Under the pieces are notes generated by a model. That model made no database searches. It was given only the letters and a program-made list of their open reading frames with translations, and had not been told where the DNA came from. Below are positions 13,001 to 26,246 of a DNA stretch of 64,000 bases, piece after piece; positions within the stretch are counted from its first letter, which is position 1; each line of letters begins with the position of its first letter. The stretch spans positions 32,672,054-32,736,053 of the forward strand of contig OV121094.1 in the NCBI GenBank assembly GCA_921293015.1, read 5' to 3'. The position numbers and the translations under genes were made by a program. The DNA comes from Phorcus lineatus. Lineage: Eukaryota; Mollusca; Gastropoda; Trochida; Trochidae.

Positions 13001-16000
13001 TATTAAAAATCCTAACTTTGTGGAGAAAGAAATAAGCATGTATGTTAAGCTCCGTAGGAAAAAGAAAAGTTATACCTTTAACAGATATTCATAAAAAATC
13101 CATTTAAAGTCCAGATTTATCCTCTTCTAAGATCTTTTTGATGATTTTTGGGGCGCTTTTGACTTTTTTACCCTTTTTTGCAGACACTTGGTAAGCTGGG
13201 TCGTGTACTGAAGGTGTACCAGGACGGAGATCTGCGAGTGATTGTGGAGGGACAGACATGGACGTTCAACCCACTCTGCTGTATACTGATGCCGCACGGA
13301 GCCCAGGAGATGAACAACACTATGGGCAGTCACAGGGACCGGCCCGACACTATACGTACGCAGTGTAGGATATAACTTCAGTTGAATTAACTACAAACTA
13401 AACAAAATAATGTTGCTGCTTTGGTGGATTGGTGATGAAACTATTGCCTGTTTGCAGTCCTGTTAAAACGCTGTCGATACCTGAGAACAGGGCAGATTGA
13501 AGACTGAAATTTTGCAATGATTTGAAATTTTCTTGATTGCTCAAGATATTTTTCTGAGAAAATTTCAGATCTCAGTTAAAATCGAAATCTCATCTGACAT
13601 CAGTTCTAGGGGAATATGTTCCTAGTGACTTTGACAGTCTGCTGTTATTGCACTGTTTTATGATCTCTTTCGATCAAGTAATATCCATGCAAATTCAGAT
13701 TTTATTCCACCAAACTCTTGATTCATACTCATTCCATTTGCTACTGTTAAAATCATAGTGTTTGTGACTTAAAAGTGAACCATGCCTGATGCGCAAAATT
13801 ACACTGGTTGCTAAGCAACAACAGTCCTAGAAATGCCTGGATGCAGAATATTTTCTTAAATGTGACATTGACTAACACATCACATTTTGACTCAAATTAG
13901 ATTAAGAGCAATCATAATTCTGTTTTCAGGCACTGATTTCCCCAAACAGTGTGTTTGTCTATTTTGTTCTAAAATTTTATAAACTATATGTCCACAGCGA
14001 CCCTGACCGCCCTCCTTGAACACCTGGTGGAGTTGAGGAGTGCTCCAGGAATGGAGACCGGGCCGGACAGACTCGTCCGTGAAGCTGCGCAGGGTCACGC
14101 AGACGTCGTCAAGGAGATCATCAACAAATACCCAGACAAGGTTTTTATCATCAAACAAAAGATTGCTTATTTAGCTTTTCTTCTTCCAATGTTCTAGCAT
14201 CGAAAGGTTCAATGATTGATTATAGGAAATGTTTGAACAATATGTGCAGATGATATTGAACGTATAATATTGAACAATCTTGGATCACTTGAAATGTTGG
14301 TTGATTGCTTGGTTCCTTTCTTGATTTTGCATACTTGGAGATGACAAGTTCCTTACAGAACAATGAGGGCAGCTTTTATGGATAAACAGTTCTTGGCCTG
14401 GGAAAAAGACGTTTTGACATCAATCCTAATGCTGTTTCAAGCCCTTATCATTCTTCATCAACTCAACTTCTGAAATGCCCATCAAAAATATTACAGATTA
14501 ATGAAAATAACATTTAATAAATGCCATGCTCTCAAAACATGAAAAAAATGATGTATTTTTTTCCAAATTCACAGTGCATCTGAGTGCCAGGGATACATTT
14601 TTCAAAATGAATTACATTGCAGGTTTAATTGAATACCATGTCAGTATATCTTTGGATATTTGTTGGTATATTAGTTGGTACATCTGTTGGTACATTTGCT
14701 GGTATATTTGTGCACAGGTTGACCAGAAGAGTTCAGGAAAGACAGCACTGCAAGTTGCCAGCCACCAGGGACACCGAGAGATTGTGTCGTTACTCCTCTC
14801 TGCAAATGCCAACCTCGAGTTACAAGATGAAGATGGGGACACCGCGCTGCACTACTCCGCTTTTGGGTTAGTCTGGGAGAGTTGACTCTCCCAAACATTT
14901 ATAACCTTACCAAAGTGTTGGCAAATTGGACAAGACTTATAGTAACAAAACAAGACTCATGCGAATCTTTGAGATCATGTCTCTAAAATTGAAGTGGGTT
15001 TTGTAGACTTATTACTCACCATCAAAAGGATTCTGTCTGTGAACTTTATAAAACCTATTTCAAAGGTCAATTGAATACTGGCAATTTGGTCAAGGCCTTT
15101 TAGAAATAACTCGCTAAAATTAATTAATAAAGACTTATTCTGTCTCGGAAAAATTCATATAGTCCTTCTAAATCTTTCTTTCCCAAAATGTTTATGTAGC
15201 TATCTGCAGCCTATCAAAGTACATGCTATTTGAACAAGGATTTAAGTAAAAATTAACCAAAGCATATTGAGCCAAGAAAAGCGTATTAGTCCCTTAAGCA
15301 GCTGTATGTTATTCTTACTTGCATAGCATGTGTAATATCCATCTGCTTGGGGCTTGGTGCTACTGTCTAACCCAAGTTAAGAGAAAATTATCAAAATAAA
15401 CTCATCTACCCATTCAGAAACCAAGCAGAAGTAATGGAACTGCTGTTACAAAAAGGAGCACAGATAAATGCTCTAAACAACGGCGGATGCAGTACACTTC
15501 ACGTCGCGGTCAACAAACAACACGTCCAGTGTGTGATTACGTTACTCAAACAACATTGCAATGTCAATATACAGGTAAGTGAGTTTTTTAAAGTTATATG
15601 ATAATATGTAACAGTTAATTTCTCATGTGTAAGCAGTTTAATTTCTCCTTCGCAGCTGTATGAAGTCTTGTAATTTCCTGGAGAAATCTAAATGTCATTC
15701 ATACAAAGTTGTGACAGTGGGTGAGTTGTTTAAAGTTAGATTTATACAAAGTTGGATTAAAAACAGATACCAACAGTTTATGTATAAATCCTGTTGAGAA
15801 TTCTTATCACTATTTCTTTAAATGCCTATTGTACAAAAAACTGATTAAACTTTCTGATTTCGGTGGAGCACATTTGTATTTTAGCAGGTATATCGGTTAA
15901 CCTTAAACTTGTGTTAGAAGGAAGTGCAGACCTATCACCTAGTCAAAATATAAATGTATTTAAGTCAATCTTTCCCCCTAATGGCAAAGAGATTTTTGTA

Positions 16001-19000
16001 ATTTATCAATAGTATTCATTGTTGTTCTTTATCTTACTATCCTCTTTCTTGTTCCTCCTTCATTCTCTGTCATTCATGTACATGTTAAGAAGGTATTCTA
16101 AGTTGGATAACTTCTTCCTCATTACGCTATAGGGAATTACGCTATAGTACAATTTCAAAAAGCTGGTTTGTTTTGTATATTATTAGACGGAACATTCCTG
16201 AAACTTAATTACAATATTGTATCATCCTAAAAATTATCAAAGGAAAAGAGATAGCATGACGAGGGAAGAAAATAACCGCAACCTGGGGGGTATAACAGCA
16301 TTACTATATGGTAGATGGTTGTTTAAAAAAGCTTATTATATTTTTTCTGCTTTTTATTGCTTTCATAATTTAGGAGTATCAAATTCAAAGCATTGAAATC
16401 CTGATGAACACCCATTCTTTTGTCTCTTCAGGATGCATACGGGGACACTGCTCTTCATGACGCTATAGGAAAGGAGAGTCGAGAAATTATTGATATGCTC
16501 GTTAACTTCCCCGGAATAGACTTTACATTACGCAACAAGCGTGGCTTCAACGTCTTGCATCATGCCGCTCTCAAGGGAAACAATCTGTAAGTTTGTGCGG
16601 TTTTGTCCATATTTTTATGCTTGATGATGTTTATTTTGATTAATCTTTCAATTGTTTGTGTCAACCGACAAAAATGCCTTGTTTGTTTTAAGATTTGTAA
16701 TATTATTGAAGCTGTAAGGATATTAAGGTGTCTTTGTGAGTGAATGGAATGCTTTTTATTTACAGAGCAACGGAGAGAATATTAGTGAAATGTAGACAGA
16801 TAGTTGATATAAAGAAAGACGATGGATTTTCATCCTTGCATTTAGCAGCACTTAATGGACATAAAGACGTGGCAGGAACTCTGCTCAGTGTGGTAAGAAG
16901 AGTGAATTTGTTAACCAGTTAAATTCGCTGACAACGCTCTTTGGGTTTGTGGCATTAACATTTTTTTAAACATCATGCAGCGAAGAGTTTGTTGTATGTA
17001 TAATGCTACAAGAGTAAACAATTTGCCAATTACACACTGTTATCTTTGTAAAAAATATCTCAAGATAAGAGTTTTAGACTCCAGGAATTTTTCAAATTTA
17101 ATATTAAAAATATTCATCTCCCTCACACCTCAAGTTTTTAATCAAATAAAATCAGAATGATACCAGAGGCGTGTCACAGTGATCCCCCCTTAAGTTACTT
17201 GCCCCTAACACCACTCCCTCATCCAGCTGTATCCTAGGTCTGCCACATAATTTCACCATTAACCTTTCCTAGGGTCAAGCTGACATTGAGATCCGCAACA
17301 ACCGGCAGCAGACGCCACTTCTCCTTGCTGTCTCCCAGGGTCACACAGCACTCATAGAACTGCTTGTCACTCAGGGAGCAAACGTAAATGTAGCCGACGA
17401 GGATGGGGACACGTGTCTACATCTCGCTCTCATGAGGCAGACGGTTGCCACGGAGAAGGAGAGCTCGCCCACATTAGATGCTGTGAGTTAATGTGTCATC
17501 TGTCAAGCTGTATGTATTTATGAGTCCTCGATTTTACTGGATCTATTCTAGTTTTAATGAACGCTCAATGTTAAAAACGACACAAAGAACAATATTATTA
17601 CCAAACAAAGGGTTGATTTACTTTAGAACTTTAATCAGGTCTTGTATAAGATAAACGTTGTTGCGTTTAATGTTTTTGAAATGATGTTTTGCCCATATGA
17701 AACCCCACAGTCATTTGTAAAATTTAAAGATTTTTCAGGAGATAAACAACACTTTATGATATCACTCAGCAGGTCCTATCGCGGGAAATGTCATTTTATC
17801 AGCATGTAATTTTTCTATAATTTTATGCATTTCAAATAAGACCTGAGAGTATGGCATATGATTTAAATTACACAGTTGTTGCGATTTTTTTTAATTTCAA
17901 GAGTTGACGAATCGCAGTTATTTCATAAAAGTCATATGATATCCATTCTTGGCTTTACAACTCATGATGATATAACTTTCCACCTCATTCTATGACACAA
18001 ACGTGTATTTGTCAAGAATAAACAGATATCCTCCATACATTTTCTAATGTTCCCCGACAGATCCGGAGCCAGCTGGGTATGAGTGAGGAAGAAGAGCAGA
18101 CGGGTGCGGCCATCGCGTGTTACCTCGCCCAGCAGGGGGCGAACTTGCTGCACCAGAATCAGCAGCAGAAGACGCCACTTGACATCATCAGCGACCCTCG
18201 CATAGAGGAGGTCGTCAAACAGTTCGCAACCGCATAGTCAGTACTTCCTATCCTTCAAATAGTACATCAAACTGTCCTCCCTCCATTTCTTATCATAGAT
18301 TAAACTGTCCTCCCTCCATTTCTTGTTATAGATTAAACTGTCCTCCCTCCATTTCTTATCATAGATTAAACTGTCCTCCCTCCATTTCTTGTTATAGATT
18401 AAACTGTCCTCCCTCCATTTCTTATCATAGATTAAACTGTCCTCCCTCCATTTCTTGTTATAGATTAAACTGTCCTCCCTCCATTTCTTGTTATAGATTA
18501 AACTGTCCTCCCTCCATTTCTTGTTATAGATTAAACTGTCCTCCCTCCATTTCTTGTTATAGATTAAACTGTCCTCCCTCCATTTCTTGTTATAGATTAA
18601 ACTGTCCTCCCTCCATTTCTTGTTATAGATTAAACTGTCCTCCCTCCATTTCTTGTTATAGATCAAACTGTCCTCCCTCCATTTCTTGTTATAGATTAAA
18701 CTGTCCTCCCTCCATTTCTTGTTATAGATTAAGACTGCCCATTTACTGTTCTCGTCCAAGACACCAAAGAAAGTAACTTATTTTTTCATAGATAAATATT
18801 TGAAATGTTGTTTACCAAACCCAATTTGTTTTCAAAAATCTGTTTTTAGGGAATGTTTGAGAGCCTAATAACAGATTTTCAAAAAGGAATGCATAAAGTA
18901 ATGACCAATTTACAAAATATCTTAAGAAATTTAGTTTTTCGAATAGTTTGAGGGTCTTAGTCAAACAGTCAAATGAATTACAGCTGTGGTAATGAGTATT

Positions 19001-20384
19001 TTATGTTTCAGCGCTGCTGGAAACCGGACGGAACTGCCACTGCCTGGAGAAGGAGAAGAGGTTCAGGAGTGTGAAGTCTGCTGTGAAAAACGAGCTTATG
19101 TGACCTTTGAACCCTGTGGTCATGTGATTGTGTGCCTTGAGTGTTGTTTAAAAATGAAGCGGTGTCTGAAATGCAAGGTCCATATAGAGATGAAACGTGC
19201 ACCAGGTAAGTGGAATAGAGCGTAGATCTCTCTAAGGTATTTACACAGTGTTAGTAAAAAGCTTGAAAATTGGAAACTGTAAATTGATAAAAATTGCCAT
19301 TTGTAAAAACAATGATTTCCGTGTTATATAAGTAGCATGCTAGAACTTGATGAATATAGATAACTTTCCTTAAGTTAAAATTGATTAAAATGTTTGTTGA
19401 GCAAATTTAAGTTGACAATTCTGTTGGGAATCAGCTATCTTGTAGGTTCTTTTACTCAAAATGTTGACACAGTCTTTGTGTTTTAAATTCACATGCTCCC
19501 CTGGTATGTGTTTTCTAAGCTTGTGGTGTTGATGTATCAAAAGTCTATACAATTGCCTCCCCTTTATGGGTTTACTTTGCCTGATAATGCCCAACATATT
19601 TTTCAAAATCATTCACTGGATACAGATGGTTCATTGTACACATTTCTCATTTTCACAATGTTAACAGTAAAAAGATGACCCCACTAAAATCTGAATAATA
19701 GTTGGTGATTGATATTGAATAAGGCTGCGTATCGCTCCTCCTTTTTGTATTAGAAAAGCTTATTTCAATACGTTGTGCAATATTTTGGTACTTTCCATAT
19801 TTTATTTTTTCAATGCTCTCTTGACTTAGTAGCAGCTATTAAATCATTGATCAATGCTCATCTGACCGTCGTATTGTATAGAGAGATAATTCAGTGATTG
19901 GTTTAGGACTTTAAACATGTCTGTGCCATTTTAACTTTGCAAGTTCACACTTTGTATACAACTTTTAAGTATTTTTTGGTTACGTTTCTCTTCAATTTTT
20001 CATAGAATTGGTAAATTTTAAAACCTCCGATATATTGGATATTTTCTGAAGGGTGAACCAGTAAGGGTTGTTCCTGTATTGCAATATACCGATATATACC
20101 GATAATACCGTGCACTCTAAATATTGAATGATCTTTCAGACGGCACCCCTGTGGGCACCTCACAGAACGTAGGTCGTCCAGCGATAGAGGAAGCGGACAC
20201 AGTGATTCTGAAAAAGAAACTCCAAGAAATGGAGGACTCATTGATGTGCCCAGTGTGTATGGAGCGAAAGAAGGACACCGTTTTCTTGTGTGGGCATGCG
20301 CTGTGCTACAAGTGTTCGGACGCTCTCAAACTGTGTCCAATTTGTCGGAAACCCATCTCTAGAAAGATTCCATTGTATCAGTGA
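10006..20384 (+). CDS. MIB2: E3 ubiquitin-protein ligase MIB2 (mind bomb 2), complete, 16 coding exons
   Basis: MIB family RING ligases ubiquitinate Notch ligands to drive their endocytosis. Coding exons: 10006-10228, 10522-10693, 11103-11209, 11565-11759, 12121-12257, 12660-12875, 13184-13355, 13998-14140, 14718-14866, 15418-15574, 16432-16586, 16766-16892, 17273-17482, 18061-18236, 19012-19205, 20140-20384. These sum to 2778 nt (925 residues), and every phase closes. Order: MIB/HERC2 domain (1-72, [16 protein letters not shown]); ZZ finger (about 78-125); second MIB/HERC2 (about 150-226); MIB repeats (about 235-405); about nine ankyrin repeats (410-778); RING 1 with C800, C803, C815, H817, C821, C824, C831, C834; RING 2 with C881, C884, C895, H897, C900, C903, C910, C913. 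Two RINGs rather than three point to MIB2, not MIB1. Intron 14 has a weaker GTCAGT donor. The stop follows IPLYQ. Confidence 0.97.
10477..10503. repeat. (AT)n microsatellite in MIB2 intron 1
   Basis: About 13 AT dinucleotides end 18 bp before the exon 2 acceptor, so the tract lies within the branch-point and pyrimidine-tract region. Confidence 0.9.
14655..14712 (+). repeat. 12-bp imperfect tandem repeat abutting MIB2 exon 9 acceptor
   Basis: About five degenerate copies of TGTTGGTACATT run up to the CACAG acceptor of exon 9 (exon start 14718). The T/G-rich repeat replaces an ordinary pyrimidine tract. Confidence 0.75.
18269..18731. repeat. 33-bp minisatellite, 14 copies, at the 5' end of MIB2 intron 14
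   Basis: The array starts about 30 bp after the GTCAGT donor of exon 14. Each 33-bp unit has a pyrimidine-rich stretch (CTGTCCTCCCTCCATTTCTT) followed by GTTATAG or ATCATAG. Units differ mainly at one or two positions (TTGTTATAG versus TTATCATAG). Because 33 is divisible by three, the minus strand carries a 173-residue ORF of 11-residue repeats ([11 protein letters not shown]). That ORF is a by-product of the period and has no flanking gene signals. Confidence 0.93.
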
Positions 20385-20844
20385 TTTAGAATTACTTTTT
20401 ACAAAAACAGAAAAATAAGAAATAATTAATTACGAAATACTTTTGGTGACCCTCTTAGGAATATCTGATCAATCTCTAGAAGAATCCATTGTGACGGTGA
20501 AAATATCTATTCAATCTGTAGTAAAGATTACAATTTATCATCCATATTTTTACAAAAACTCAGAAATAGCTGATATATCTCTAGAAAGTTTCCTTTGCAT
20601 CAGTAATTCAAAATAATTTTGACAAAAACACAAAAGTTGAAAATATCTAATTACATATATAATTTGAAACAATTGCTGAAAATGGACATCCTATTTGTAA
20701 CTTATCTATGTACACATGCTTATTGGCTAATTTATTGCTACACAATAATCAGTCAGACATTCTATTGAGTCATAAAATTACTATTGGCAATACGGAAGAG
20801 AAGATATTGATAAAGATGAAACACTGAAATGGTGCATGTTAGTT

Positions 20845-20850
20845 AATAAA
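20845..20850 (+). terminator. Candidate MIB2 poly(A) signal AATAAA
   Basis: This is the first clear AATAAA seen downstream of the MIB2 stop (about 460 bp). The choice rests on motif and distance only. Confidence 0.35.
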
Positions 20851-22867
20851 ATCACATTTGTTTTCCATTATATACTTGGATAAAAAACTCACCATTAGAA
20901 GGTTGGACTTTTATCAATTTGCCAAGTTCAGAAGGTCCAACCTTTTTGCGAAGACTTATAAACAAAATGATGCATCTGGAAAAAAAATCCCAAGATATAT
21001 ATTTTTCTTCTGTATGTATCGTTAGTTCTGTCACCTAAAAATTTATTTATTTAGTTGTGATAATATTTCAGTCTTCAAAATACTAGTAAGATATTCTGTA
21101 TTGTTAATCATTTTGTTATCTTTGAAAATCTAGTAAATATAACCTTTGAAACTGGCATTTTCTGGTAATATGACAATCTTTGTCTCAACTGTGAGTATTC
21201 TGTAAGGATGTATCATCCTGTAAGCGAGATATGCCTCTCTGCCAAGTCAGTGATAAATCTACAAATATGACCTGCTAATCCAGGAACTCGCCACACAAGG
21301 GCTTGTAAGTTCGAGCATATTTAAGTAAGTCAATCAATACGTGAGCAAATGGTACCACAAAAAAAACCTTAGCAACCTGTGGGCTGGAGACTTTTGGTTG
21401 AGTATTTGATGCAAGACATGGGGGTAAATTTATCATTATATATATTCATTATAGGCATTAAGAAGTTAATAGGTCAAACAAATAGGTTTGATAACTTAAA
21501 GCTTCTAGTATGCATTGGTAATTTTCAATTTACTTTGCATTTTTTTATGACGTTATCATATTTGGTGGTTATAGATGATGGTGATAATCTTGGTCACTCC
21601 AATATGCTATTGAAAGGCTCTATCTAGCTTTTCCTGTTGCCATGACACAACTAAGAAGTGTTCAATAATTATTTTCAGAGGATGGGAAAGGTACGAGGCA
21701 AGCGTCCATTTTGTAATTTGGAAAAAAAATGGTCTGTCAAAATTAGAAGTTTTACTATTGCTTCAAAGGGGAATGGCCCATATAAAATTCTGAATAGCCC
21801 TAATAATTACTCATTGTCAAAAGTGTCTTTTCAATTTCTTCATATGACCAATTATCAAGGATGTTTCTCATTCATTTTGAAAGTTGTCGTATCATCTTAG
21901 TTCATCTTGTATCAACCATCACTGACGACTACCCAAGTGGCACTAAACAAGAACTCTCCCACTTATCAGTGACAAAACCTTGTCACTTTATCCTGGGTGG
22001 CACAAATGATAGTGTGTTTATGGTAAACTTCTCTACGATTATTTCCACGGAACATGGTTGCCAAAAAGCCATATTGGCCACTGGTAGTATATTTTTCTGA
22101 TATCAGAATCAATTGTTGACTTAAATAAAAGTCCATTAGCTCTCATAAGACATTTTATGTTTTCAGTTCTTATCTGCCCGGTAGATTGTGAAGTAAGAGG
22201 CAATCAGAGTTCGATAAAAATTTCAGTACATATGATTAGTATTAGTTTTTTTCTTTTTTCATTTATAATAAATATTTTCTACTTTCTACCATTTCTGTAA
22301 ATTAATCATAACAACTACCAACTGAAAAATAGTTTGTGCGTTTCACAAAAGTCAAATTACTTTTACTTCAATGAGAAATCATTGCAAGAAATTCTTAGAT
22401 ATAAAATATTTACTGAGTTTTATCATGAGTTATCCAAAAATTAATTTTACCTGAGCAATATAGAAATATAGCTTAAATATTTTAGTGATACAAGTTACTT
22501 TATTGCTAAGTGTATAAATTGTCACTGACAGATTCAACTGTATAGATGGTGCTAAACAAAAATACATCGCTTTTTTAGAGAAATTGTGTATATAAACAAA
22601 AGAATGTGAATAGAAAAATACAATGTAAATATAGAATTTGACTTTATAACGATAATATTATGAAAGTAACTAATTCTATTAGAATCTGAGAACTTTTTAC
22701 CATAATGTTGATGTCAAAATTACAATTAATGTTCAATAGCTTGCTTATCTTCTGAAAAGATACTGACACATTAAAACATGTGTCATTGAGATGATAATCT
22801 TGATACTGGAACCACAGTGGTTAAAATGATACATGATTAAGGAGTCTAGTTGATATTTGTTAGGTGA

Positions 22868-23113
22868 GATTGAATTATTGCTGAGAAAAGGACGAAGGAC
22901 GCAGGTTAATGGTAGTATAAGATAGCAATGTTGTCATGTGATTGATGAAGATTGAATTATTGCTGAGAAAAGGACGAAGGACGCAGGTTAATTGTAGCAT
23001 AAGATAGCAATGTTGTCATGTGATTGATGAAGATTGAATTATTGCTGAGAAAAGGACGAAGGACGCAGGTTAATTGTAGCATAAGATAGCAATGTTGTCA
23101 TGTGATTGATCGA
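22868..23113. repeat. 82-bp direct tandem repeat, three copies
   Basis: The units begin GATTGAATTATTGCTGAG at 22868, 22950 and 23032. They are nearly identical: the first has GGTAGTATAAG where the later two have TGTAGCATAAG. Confidence 0.93.
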
Positions 23114-25559
23114 GAAGTGCATTTAATGTGATATGTAAATACCGTGTACAGAATATTTTCCATCTTTGTATCCAGCCTGTACAACTGTATAGTCTCTGAC
23201 TACATCCTTATACTCTCAATGTGTGATACTTCATCAAACTCCACATGTACCACGATTCTAACATGGTTCAGCTTTATGATTTTATTATCTCCCTTTGGTT
23301 GATCATCCAATCAGGTATCTACACTCAGAAATTTAAGTTGAAATTTTCAGTGGCTGATCCAGGAATTTTTATTTTGGGGTCCACCTATTGAAAAAGAGGA
23401 AATGGGGGGGGGGGGGCACCCTTGGGGTTCTCCGTTTTTACAGAGTTTTTGATGTAAAGATCCAAAGAGAGGAGAGAAGTACGAACCCACCCCACCTGGA
23501 ACCTGCCACTGATTTGTTTGTAAGCTTGTAACATGCTTTCTAATGCTTTCTATCAAAATTTGAAACAAGTGCCCACCAAATTACATGCAGTTTGAACACT
23601 GAAAATTAATAATAAACAAATTATAAAGTTATTTCGACAAGAAGTTCAACATTGAATTCATAATTTGTTTGTCTGATTCTATCTTCAGTACCTAGAATGC
23701 TTGTGACTTCTCAACTGGAGAGACTCACAAACTGCGTGTTCTTGGCGCATTTTCTGTGTTTGATTGCTAACTCTTCTCTAGTCAGCAAATCTAATACCTT
23801 CACGGTACAAGTGGAGATTTATTCGAATGAATATTACAGATGTTATTGATGATGCTTTACCAATAATGTCTGAATAATTTTCTTATAAATTATTTCTTCC
23901 CCATGTGTCAAACTTGTTCTATTAATACAGTTACGTAATTTGGATACATTTTGTTTGTTCGCTAGATCAGTACCCACTGAAAGTTATTACTAAAGAATTA
24001 TCTCATTTGATTTTGAGTAAATGACATCCTTGATTTACCAAACAAAGTTTTTATCATATTCCCTGTTTCACATTCTAAGAGATTATTTCCTCAGTCAACA
24101 GGTCTTTCTACTATGAGAAACAATGTGAATTATGGGATTTACTTACATAGTTGCTTGACTTATTGGCTCAATTGTGCCTCAAAAAAGGGAAGAAAAGACT
24201 GAAAATTGTTTCTTTACATTTTGTTTGAACACTGTTAGATTGAAAACAGGAAATGAGATGGTCCTATGATTTCTAAGTGCTTGACAAACTTAACAACCTT
24301 TACATTGTCTCTGAAGCCCTGAGAGTGCTATGTTTACCATTGTGTAGCTTCTTGTGCAGGTGCAGACCATATTGGTCCAGTGACAACCTTCTTTCCTCCC
24401 TTGAAGAAGTAGTAATGCTTTTCTGAATGTGCATGAGAGAAGGCTTCTTGTGGCTATGAGTTGAGACATTTCACTTTGTTTCAAGCAGTCAAATTATCCT
24501 TACATTTGCCATGTAATGTTTTTTAACATTTCATGAACATTTTGATAAAGAATGATATAAAAAAAAGTCAGTTTGTAAAACTCCTTTAAATCTTAGATAA
24601 TGTCAAAAGAACTTAACAATTTTGGAGACTTTGCATTTGATCATTTAAGTTCTTGACTTTTCACTAATTCATTTGTTTTGCTTTGGCTTACATGTCAAAC
24701 TTTTGATTTTGTACTAAAAATTTTAATAAGAATATTACTTTCTCATAAACACAGCTTTATCAAAATTTCAGGAGGCATGGAAAGGAGCTTGTCACTCAAT
24801 TAGATGATCACCTTGCAAAGAAAGTTGACTGTTGTACAGAATGTTTATGTTGTATTTATTTCACCCCTCGTCATAATGTAATGATCTGTTCGGGTCTTTT
24901 GAGGGGTGCCGATTGGTTTCCCCTTTCGACAATAATATGTGTTGTATTGTCCGGGCTACTTGCGGCCAAGTGTTCATGATTGTAAATATATTGTGTAAAT
25001 AATGGTATTTGTAAATAATAAGGTTGGCCAGAAAATAAACAAATTTTTTATGTATGGATTTGTTGTTTTTGTGTGTTTGACCAAGATGTAAGAGCAAGAA
25101 TATTGTGATACAAATATGACATCTGAAAGACAGTCATGTCATGTTTATAAATTGAAAATGTCATTTGCTTTCTTGGAGATGTCACTGGATACATAGGTTA
25201 GATATAAGTTTTCAAAAAAGATTATTGAAGAAGTATTTTGAAATAGGCAGCTGCTTGCCCAGGTGCTTGGAGTAGTTATGGGCACTTGTACACATAATTG
25301 TACCTGGAAATCTTTTTAATTTGCAAGGCGATTTTTTATTAAAGCACAATAATCACTAAAGACTAAAATTTGATATTTTGTATACACCTGCAAGAGTAAT
25401 TTGTATCAGTGATGAAGTAATAAATCTAAATCTATATCAAAACTAAAAGCAGACAGAATCAGTTCTTTCTTCAACCTGACAGATGAACACCTTAAAAAGT
25501 CACAACTCGGTGTTTCTCAGAAACATTCTTTTGAGGAGCTTAATCTGATGGTGGGGACA

Positions 25560-25740
25560 GCTCTTCGTGCTTTGAGTGCAAAGTTAACATGAATTGCAGT
25601 ATGACCATATTAGGTTATTCCAGCCAATGCCTACAGGTTTCACTGCAAGGCAGGATTTCCTCCTTCATTGATACTGGCGGCTGTGATAAGTATTATCTTT
25701 TGAAAGCCACCACTGGACTCAATACCTCATCTAAGTGTGG
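25560..25740 (+). repeat. Degraded SINE body (same family as 46781-47105)
   Basis: It shares landmarks with the full copy: TTCCAGCCAATGC, CAGGTTTCACTG, ATACTGGCGGCTGTGAT and the TTGAAAG region, followed by a decayed ACCTCAT tail. The tRNA-like head is not recognisable. Confidence 0.6.
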
Positions 25741-26194
25741 TGATTAGAGTGCTTCAATTACCCCAAAAGCTATACAAGCTGGAGTCCAAATAATCCTGGC
25801 AACTTTGGTAGATGGACTGGTCTATCGATAGAAGCCTGATCAAGTTTGAGTTGTTCTAAAACCTGCTCTCTTCCCTTGACTAACTGTCAACTCTTTTGCT
25901 GATCTTCATCCGCTTGTTGAATGATTGAAACATTGTTGACGATCGGTTAAACCTTTTTGCTCCCTAATTCACTCATTTGAAACCTCAGATGAAAGTGGCC
26001 TACCAAGAGGTTGGTTCTAGATTTTGAATGAAATACCTCATTCAAGTGAAATGAATTATTTCAGAAATGCATAATGTCATAAAACTGCTGCATGTTGCAA
26101 AAAAAGGGAGATACAATCCAATATTCTTGTGATAAAGGCTGAAACACATCTCTGAAAGAAAAACAATAAAATACCAGTTTTTCTATCAAAAGTA

Positions 26195-26200
26195 TTTATT
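26195..26200 (-). terminator. Candidate SIGMAR1 poly(A) signal
   Basis: AATAAA on the minus strand lies 47 bp past the sigma-1 receptor stop codon, implying a very short 3' UTR. Confidence 0.45.
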
Positions 26201-26246
26201 TACATAAATTTCAGTAAAGAATGTGAAAGCTATGGTAGATGGAGGT

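Larger units (their letters stand above)
20385..26194. other. Convergent intergenic region between MIB2 and SIGMAR1
   Basis: No gene was recognised on either strand. The left part probably holds the MIB2 3' UTR. Named contents are a candidate MIB2 poly(A) signal at 20845-20850, an 82-bp triplicate repeat at 22868-23113, a 12-G tract near 23405-23416 and a SINE core near 25560-25740. The remaining ORFs are short and low-complexity or AT-rich. Confidence 0.6.

Noticed and set aside
14526-14885. Possible alternative N-terminal exon of MIB2 joined to exon 9
   Set aside because: The upstream part is the 12-bp repeat read in an open frame; exon 8 to exon 9 splicing has matching phase and family homology.
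18238-18759. 173-residue minus-strand ORF of 11-residue repeats
   Set aside because: It is produced by a 33-bp intronic minisatellite whose period is divisible by three; there is no start context, splice site or non-repeat domain.
20040-20110. CAATATACCGATATATACCG-type stretch before MIB2 exon 16
   Set aside because: It resembles the interior of the 3453-3738 MITE, but no termini or target duplication could be found.
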